DNA of 6,693 nt from Solobacterium sp. GTDB taxonomy: Bacteria; Bacillota_I; Bacilli_A; Erysipelotrichales; Erysipelotrichaceae. This document shows, one piece after another, positions 1-4,372 of this stretch; positions within the stretch are counted from its first letter, which is position 1, and each line of letters starts with the position of its first letter. The position numbers were made by a program, and so were the translations under genes. The notes under the pieces were generated by a model. The model did not search any database, had not been told where the DNA came from, and saw nothing but the letters and a program-made list of their open reading frames with translations. The stretch spans positions 1 to 6,693 of the forward strand of contig JAFVFM010000288.1 of assembly GCA_017475415.1 (NCBI GenBank). The letters run 5' to 3'.

Positions 1-1
1 A

Positions 2-286
2 TATACATTAAGTAAACGATTTACAGAAGAAATAGTAGAAGAGTTTGGAGAATGGATAGAGGAATATAAATGTCGTATCCTATCGATATATGATATACCG
101 AAAGAGGATATAGAAAGACTAAAGACACAGATTAAACAAGTCATCTTATTTGTGCAAGCGAGTCAACGAAAAGAAGATATACTAGCATTAGTAGAAAGTG
201 ATGCAACATATAAAGCATTAGAATGGGAATTTGTAGAATTAATAAATGTAGTAACGCATAGTGAAATTGTATATGATATAAGGTAA
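2..286 (+). pseudogene. Rpn-family PD-(D/E)XK nuclease / putative transposase, C-terminal part of the core (5' cut by window, ends at in-frame TAA)
   Basis: The reading frame is open from base 2 to the TAA at 284-286 and gives 94 residues with no start inside the window. The peptide has the character of the region after the nuclease core in Rpn proteins (recombination-promoting nuclease, annotated as PD-(D/E)XK nuclease family transposase): a helical, charged stretch with IYDIPKEDIERLK (residues 29-41), then KEDILALVESDATYKALEWE. The catalytic core would lie upstream of the window. In this family the protein normally runs on into a tail like EGGK-V-x-MCKALEDIRxEG. Here that tail follows in the same frame, directly behind the stop (287-523). 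The TAA is one substitution away from AAA or GAA, so a nonsense mutation is the simplest reading. Family members act as DNA endonucleases linked to recombination. The assignment is from memory of family style, and only the C-terminal third is visible. Confidence 0.7.
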
Positions 287-304
287 GAGGGAGGAAAAGT
301 AGAT

Positions 305-523
305 ATGTGCAAGGCCCTAGACGATATAAGAAAAGATGGAATAGAAGAAGGTAGACACCTAGGAGTGGAAGAAGGTAGAAGAATAAAGGAAATAGAATCC
401 ATACAGAAAACATATGAATTAATGAGAGAAACATTAACAGAAAAAAGTGATGAAGATATTATTAGCTTGATTGCTAAGAAGTTTGAGAAGAGTATTGATT
501 CAATTAATGCGATTATTTTATAG
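305..523 (+). CDS. Detached C-terminal tail of the Rpn-family protein (72 aa, same frame as the upstream fragment)
   Basis: The ATG at 305 starts a 72-residue ORF in the same frame as the fragment ending at 286, with only 18 nt between. It begins MCKALDDIRKDG, the usual opening of the tail of full-length Rpn/putative-transposase proteins. Two EEGR motifs follow (residues 14-17 and 22-25), then a charged helical segment (about 26-62) and a short hydrophobic end. It has no nuclease motifs and no signal peptide or membrane segment. A purine-rich GAGGGAGG at 287-294 lies 10 nt before the ATG and could act as a ribosome binding site. The same bases also encode the EGG expected in an unbroken protein, so the match may be coincidental. 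I think it is most likely the 3' part of a pseudogene. Expression by re-initiation after the TAA, giving a separate small protein, is possible. An intrinsic terminator follows 12 nt after the stop. Confidence 0.55.
   Translation: MCKALDDIRKDGIEEGRHLGVEEGRRIKEIESIQKTYELMRETLTEKSDEDIISLIAKKFEKSIDSINAIIL
338..385 (+). repeat. Imperfect tandem 24-bp repeat encoding GxEEGRxx twice
   Basis: Two adjacent 24-base units (338-361 and 362-385) encode GIEEGRHL and GVEEGRRI. A 12-base core, GAAGAAGGTAGA, is identical in both (344-355 and 368-379); overall 18 of 24 bases match. Repeated EEGR/REGR octads at this point are common in Rpn-family tails and vary in copy number between paralogues, so this is a family trait and not a separate element. 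Confidence 0.6.
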
Positions 524-534
524 AAATTGTTTTG

Positions 535-570
535 GCTATCCATTTCAATATGGATGGCTTTTTCTATTTT
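535..570 (+). terminator. Rho-independent terminator of the Rpn-family locus
   Basis: GCTATCCAT (535-543) pairs with ATGGATGGC (550-558) over 9 bp with one G-U pair. The loop is 6 nt (TTCAAT), and TTTTTCTATTTT follows at 559-570. It lies 12 nt after the TAG at 521-523 and before the CapA-like gene, so it should separate the two transcription units. Confidence 0.85.
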
Positions 571-578
571 GGTAAGAT
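570..578 (+). promoter_or_regulatory. Possible extended -10 promoter for the DUF4214-CapA gene
   Basis: TGGTAAGAT has the TGn extension followed by TAAGAT, which matches 4 of 6 bases of TATAAT. It begins at the end of the terminator T-run and would start RNA around 585, leaving a leader of about 20 nt that keeps the AGAAGGG ribosome binding site (587-593). I see no good -35 hexamer: the bases 17 nt upstream are in the terminator stem. A promoter is expected here because the gene follows a terminator, but this motif is weak evidence. Confidence 0.3.
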
Positions 579-603
579 GTAAGTAGAGAAGGGCGAGACG
601 AAG

Positions 604-2433
604 ATGAAGAAGATAATTAAGAGCGTGCTTTGTATAGTATTGGTTGTTGTGAATGTGCAGTTTATTCATATTGACGCAAAAGATGTAGTAGGGGATTTTG
701 TAGATCGTCTTTATCTAGAAGTATTGGGAAGAAAAGCGGATAGACAGGGTAAACAATATTGGAATCAAGCGATAAATCGTGGTTCAATTTCTGCCACGAA
801 ACTTGCCTATTCTTTCTTTGAAAGTAAGGAGTATAAAAATAAAAGAAGTAGTGATGAACAATTTTTAAATACGGCATATCGTGTATTCTTAGGAAGAAAT
901 AGAGGACAAAGTGAGAGGTATTATTTAAATAAAATTAATGATTATGGGCATAGTCGAGCTTATGTGATTCGTGAAATTGCTGCAAGTCATGAATTCAAAA
1001 AATCTCTTCAACAAATGCCTATTCGCCTGGGCGTAGAGGATATACCTTTAGAAAATAGAGATAAAAATGAAGGTGCATCTGCCTTTGTAGTGCGTTGTTA
1101 TAAGAAGGTATTGGGAAGAAATTATGATATACAAGGGTTGAATGATTGGACAGGGAAAATCATTAAAGCCACTAATCAAAAAAGGGAAGCGGCCTATATA
1201 GCGACAAGAGGCTTCTTTAATTCGAAAGAATTCCAAAATAGAAATCTATCTCAGAAAGCCTTTGTGGAAGTATGTTATCAAACATTTTTAAATCGATATG
1301 GTGAAGCTAGTGGTATTAGCTATTGGTTGGAACGGCTAAAGAGTCAATCTTTTATAGAAGTAGCAGAAGCCTTTGGTAAAAGTGAAGAATTTTGGAATCT
1401 ATTAGAACGCTATGGTTTAAAAGGTGCTAAGGAATATACAGCGAGTTTATTTATGGTTGGTGATGCGCTTATTCATGCGCCAATTTATGATGAGGCAAGA
1501 GAATTAGGTGGAGGAAGGTATAATTTTAAACCAATGTTTCAGCGTATTGGTCAAATTGCTTCACAATATGATTTAGCATACTATAACCAGGAAACAATCT
1601 TTGGTGGGGATCATTTGGGTCCTCGTACCTATCCGCAATTCAATACACCGGAACAATTGGGAAGAGACTTAGTCGACTTGGGTTTCAATTTGGTATCGAC
1701 AGCGAATAATCATACGTTAGATATGTACGCAAGCGGAGCTATTCACGCAAAGCATTTTTGGAATAGCATGAATAATGTAGTGGAAGATGGTATTAATTTA
1801 TCTTTCGCTGCACAAAATGATATTCCTGTTCATGAGGTTAATGGCATTACTTATGCATTTATAGCCTACACTTATGGAATGAATGGCTTAAGACCTCCAG
1901 TTGGGCAAGAATATTTAGTGAATTGTTATACTGGTCATCTACAAGAGTTACTTGCTAAGGTTAGACGGGCTAAGGAAAAGGTGGATGTTGTCATTGTAGC
2001 TATGCATTGGGGTGATGAATACAAAAGTTATCCTAATGCGGAACAACAATATTTAGCTCAAGCTTTAGCTGATGCTGGAGCGACGATTATTATCGGTAAT
2101 CATGCGCATATGATTCAGCCAATACAATGGTTAAATGATGGAAAGAGCATATGTTTCTATGCCTTAGGGAATCTGATTAGTGCCCAAAATAATGATAGTT
2201 TAGTTGGTATGATGGCTAGTTTGACGATTGTAAAAATGGTTGAGGGGAATTCTTACCAAATTGAGCTAAGGGATGTAAAAGCAGATTTACATTATACCTA
2301 TCGTAATCCGAATTATAGGGGGCAAGAAGTCATTCCATTTAGCCAATTGCCAGAGAGCTATCAAGGGCTATATAATCGTTTAAAACCACTTATTACCAGT
2401 ATGGATACAAGAATTACGGTTGGTGGCTTTTAA
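604..2433 (+). CDS. Secreted DUF4214-repeat protein with C-terminal CapA-type (PGA_cap) metallophosphatase-like domain
   Basis: 609 residues. The start at ATG 604 fits an AGAAGGG ribosome binding site (587-593) and places a signal peptide at the N-terminus: KK at 2-3, a hydrophobic core at 8-20, and a probable signal peptidase I site after IDA (residue 25). Four DUF4214-like units follow, each with a pattern like YxxxLGRxxDxxGxxYW and ending FFxSKEF: about 31-80, 84-135, 158-213 and 217-267. From about 279 to 560 it matches CapA (PF09587). Visible residues are VGD (285-287) and H291, NQE (328-330), ANNH (367-370), HWGDE (468-472), GNHAH (498-502) and ALGN (520-523), so the likely metal and catalytic motifs look intact. 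CapA proteins are linked to poly-gamma-glutamate capsule assembly, but many orphan homologues have unknown substrates. No capB, capC or capE lies nearby. DUF4214 occurs in bacterial surface proteins, so I infer the repeats hold the enzyme domain at the cell surface. There is no LPXTG motif, lipobox or second membrane segment. Domain calls are firm; the function is open. Confidence 0.9.
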   Translation: MKKIIKSVLCIVLVVVNVQFIHIDAKDVVGDFVDRLYLEVLGRKADRQGKQYWNQAINRGSISATKLAYSFFESKEYKNKRSSDEQFLNTAYRVFLGRNRGQSERYYLNKINDYGHSRAYVIREIAASHEFKKSLQQMPIRLGVEDIPLENRDKNEGASAFVVRCYKKVLGRNYDIQGLNDWTGKIIKATNQKREAAYIATRGFFNSKEFQNRNLSQKAFVEVCYQTFLNRYGEASGISYWLERLKSQSFIEVAEAFGKSEEFWNLLERYGLKGAKEYTASLFMVGDALIHAPIYDEARELGGGRYNFKPMFQRIGQIASQYDLAYYNQETIFGGDHLGPRTYPQFNTPEQLGRDLVDLGFNLVSTANNHTLDMYASGAIHAKHFWNSMNNVVEDGINLSFAAQNDIPVHEVNGITYAFIAYTYGMNGLRPPVGQEYLVNCYTGHLQELLAKVRRAKEKVDVVIVAMHWGDEYKSYPNAEQQYLAQALADAGATIIIGNHAHMIQPIQWLNDGKSICFYALGNLISAQNNDSLVGMMASLTIVKMVEGNSYQIELRDVKADLHYTYRNPNYRGQEVIPFSQLPESYQGLYNRLKPLITSMDTRITVGGF

Positions 2434-2459
2434 ATATCAATGTAAAAGAAAGACCTCTA

Positions 2460-2468
2460 TGCTAAAAT
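2460..2468 (+). promoter_or_regulatory. Candidate glgB extended -10 promoter inside the hairpin
   Basis: TGCTAAAAT consists of the TGn extension plus TAAAAT, a 5 of 6 match to TATAAT. It spans the top of the 5' arm and the start of the loop. The expected start site is near 2474-2476, in the loop, which gives a leader of about 25 nt that keeps GGAGG but has lost the 5' arm. The bases at -35 (around 2440-2445, ATGTAA) are a poor match, as is often tolerated by extended -10 promoters. Because a terminator precedes glgB, a promoter in this short gap is expected, and this is the best candidate I find. Confidence 0.5.
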
Positions 2469-2486
2469 AGATTACAGGATTAGTAT

Positions 2487-2491
2487 GGAGG
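2487..2491 (+). promoter_or_regulatory. glgB ribosome binding site within the hairpin 3' arm
   Basis: GGAGG ends 9 nt before the ATG at 2501, an ideal spacing. It settles the glgB start. Four of its five bases form Watson-Crick pairs with CCTC at 2454-2457, and G2487 forms a G-U pair with T2458. Confidence 0.85.
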
Positions 2492-2500
2492 TCATTTTTT

Positions 2501-4360
2501 ATGGACAGCGCAAAAATAATACAAGAATTTCATGAAGGTCGTTGTACAAATGCCTATCGTTTTTTTGGTGCTCATTTTACATATGAAGGCAGTGAAGGAG
2601 TACGCTTTACTGTCTATGCACCGCATGCAAGTTCAGTAAGTTTAATTGGTACATTTACCAATTGGGATGAAAGACCAATTCCTATGGCGAGAAGTGAATT
2701 TAAAGGTGTATGGTCTATATTTGTAGAAGGTGTACAAGAGTGGGAATCGTATAAATATAGAATTATCGATAAGAGAGGGAATGTGCATGATAAGGCAGAC
2801 CCATATGCCTTCTATAGTGAAACAAGACCGGAGACTGCTTCGAAAGTCTATGATTTAAATAATATTAAATGGTCAGATAAAACATGGATGAATAAGCGCA
2901 CAAAGAACTTTGATAAGCCAATGAGCATATATGAAGTGTATGCAGGTGGATGGAAACATAATGGAGAATATCCATATACCTATGGCATGCTAGAAGAAAA
3001 CTTATTGCCTTATGTAATTGAACATGGTTTTACGCATATTGAACTAATGCCACTCAATGAATATCCATTTGATGGTTCGTGGGGTTATCAAGCTAGTGGT
3101 TATTATTCCTTAACTTCGCGTTATGGTAATCCAACGGAATTCGCCCATTTTGTCAATGCCTGTCACAAAGCTGGGATTGGTATCATTATGGATATGGTGC
3201 CGGTACATTTTGTGAAAGATGCTTTTGGTTTACGTTATTTTGATGGTGAAGCTTTATACGAATATAAAGATAAAAATGATGCTGAATCGGAATGGGGTAC
3301 GATGAATTTTGATTTATGGAATGAAGAAGTACGTTCATTCTTGATTTCATCAGCTATCTTCTGGTGTGATATTTATCATATTGATGGAATTCGTGTGGAT
3401 GCTGTAAGCAATCTAATCTATTGGGGTGGCAATCGGGATCGCGGCACGAATGAAGGTTCTTTAGACTTTATTAAACGCTTTAATTATTATTTGAATAAAG
3501 AATATCCTAGTGTGATGTTGATCGCTGAAGATAGTTCGGACTTCCCTAAAGTAACTGTTTCTACATTAGATAATGGTCTAGGTTTTGACTATAAATGGGA
3601 TTTGGGTTGGATGAATGATACATTAAAATATTATGCAACCGATCCAATTTATCGTATATGGGATCATAATAAAATCACTTTCTCTATGGCATATTTCTAT
3701 AGTGAGCGGTTCTTGATGCCACTTAGCCATGATGAAAATGTACATGGTAAGAAAACTATAGTTGATCGTATGTGGGGAGATTATGACGCCAAATTTGCAC
3801 AAGCACGTAATCTATATGCTTATATGTATGCACATCCTGGAAAGAAATTAAATTTCATGGGGAATGAAATTGCAACCTTCCGTGAATTTGATGAAAAGAA
3901 GGAATTAGATTGGTTCTTGTTGGATTATCCAAGACATGATGCTTTCTTGCGTTACTTTACCGATTTAAATCGCATTTATACAAATCATAGTTGTTTATCC
4001 AAATATGATTTCAATTATGAAAAAGGCTTTAGATGGATTGATGCTGATAATGCCCAGCAAAGTGTATTTAGTTTCTATCGTGAAGATGAAAAAGAATATC
4101 TCGTTTGTATTATGAATTTAACAGCACAAGAATATGATGCCTTTGATTTAGGTGTTCCACAAGCGGGAACATATACGGAAATATTGAATTCAGAAAAAGA
4201 TATTTATGATGGCTGTAATATGTGCAATTATGAACCGATTGTTTCATGGAAGAATAAGGACGAAAGTGCTAAATTCACAAATAGTATTACCGTTCGTATT
4301 GCTCCGTGGGCGGCAATTTGGTTAACTTGTCCAAAGAAAAAAAGTAGAGTGAAGAAATAA
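2501..4360 (+). CDS. glgB: 1,4-alpha-glucan branching enzyme (GH13)
   Basis: 619 residues, complete. The enzyme cuts an alpha-1,4-linked glucan chain and rejoins the piece through an alpha-1,6 bond, making the branches of glycogen in the cytoplasm. Domains in order: an N-terminal CBM48 / branching-enzyme module (about 20-120, including VYAPHASSVSLIGTFTNWD), the GH13 catalytic barrel (about 143-480), and an all-beta C-terminal domain (about 515-608). Catalytic features: region I DMVPVHF (231-237), region II GIRVDAV with nucleophile D300, region III LIAED with acid/base E343, and region IV LSHDE with D411. FMGNE (452-456) followed by REFDEKKELDWFLLDYP is typical of GlgB. The protein lacks the extra N-terminal domain of the 728-residue E. 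coli enzyme, as many Firmicutes forms do. It ends in a lysine-rich tail (KKKSRVKK). Region I has Met and Val where DWVPGHF or DWVPAHF is usual. glgP starts 12 nt downstream, so the two are almost certainly one operon. Confidence 0.96.
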   Translation: MDSAKIIQEFHEGRCTNAYRFFGAHFTYEGSEGVRFTVYAPHASSVSLIGTFTNWDERPIPMARSEFKGVWSIFVEGVQEWESYKYRIIDKRGNVHDKADPYAFYSETRPETASKVYDLNNIKWSDKTWMNKRTKNFDKPMSIYEVYAGGWKHNGEYPYTYGMLEENLLPYVIEHGFTHIELMPLNEYPFDGSWGYQASGYYSLTSRYGNPTEFAHFVNACHKAGIGIIMDMVPVHFVKDAFGLRYFDGEALYEYKDKNDAESEWGTMNFDLWNEEVRSFLISSAIFWCDIYHIDGIRVDAVSNLIYWGGNRDRGTNEGSLDFIKRFNYYLNKEYPSVMLIAEDSSDFPKVTVSTLDNGLGFDYKWDLGWMNDTLKYYATDPIYRIWDHNKITFSMAYFYSERFLMPLSHDENVHGKKTIVDRMWGDYDAKFAQARNLYAYMYAHPGKKLNFMGNEIATFREFDEKKELDWFLLDYPRHDAFLRYFTDLNRIYTNHSCLSKYDFNYEKGFRWIDADNAQQSVFSFYREDEKEYLVCIMNLTAQEYDAFDLGVPQAGTYTEILNSEKDIYDGCNMCNYEPIVSWKNKDESAKFTNSITVRIAPWAAIWLTCPKKKSRVKK

Positions 4361-4372
4361 GAGAGAAGAATC

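Larger units (their letters stand above)
2452..2500 (+). terminator. Hairpin plus T6: terminator of the CapA-like gene that also covers the glgB ribosome binding site
   Basis: Bases 2452-2465 pair with 2480-2493 over 14 bp, with G-U pairs at 2458/2487 and 2461/2484. The loop is 14 nt (2466-2479). A2494 and six Ts (2495-2500) follow, and the glgB ATG begins at the next base. The A-rich 2444-2451 opposite the T-run could extend the stem, as is typical of intrinsic terminators. The 3' arm contains TGGAGGTC, the glgB Shine-Dalgarno region, so any RNA carrying both arms would hide it. Confidence 0.8.

Noticed and set aside
141..434. A hydrophobic 97-codon open frame on the - strand that resembles a membrane protein.
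   Set aside because: The Leu/Tyr/Phe richness comes from reading the Lys/Glu-rich + strand gene backwards, and it has no supporting ribosome binding site or homology that I recognise.
1..523. Transposon ends or target-site duplications around the Rpn-family fragment.
   Set aside because: The 5' end is outside the window and no terminal inverted repeat or direct repeat is visible at the 3' side. The hairpin at 535-558 is explained by the terminator.
619..633. A possible lipoprotein cysteine (C10) in the signal peptide of the CapA-like protein.
   Set aside because: The residues before it (SVL-C) do not fit the lipobox, which needs A, G or S at -1, and the cysteine precedes most of the hydrophobic core. 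A signal peptidase I site after residue 25 fits better.
163..669. A 168-codon open frame on the - strand across the Rpn tail and the terminator.
   Set aside because: It is antisense to the Rpn fragments, crosses the terminator and the start of the CapA-like gene, has no recognisable motif, and its Ser/Ile/Leu-rich composition is what AT-rich antisense gives. The + strand reading has clear family matches.
2434..2470. A catabolite-response (cre) site before glgB, looked for because glycogen genes are often CcpA-controlled.
   Set aside because: TGTAAAAGAAAG at 2441-2452 shares only the first bases with the cre consensus and lacks the central CG and the right half-site.
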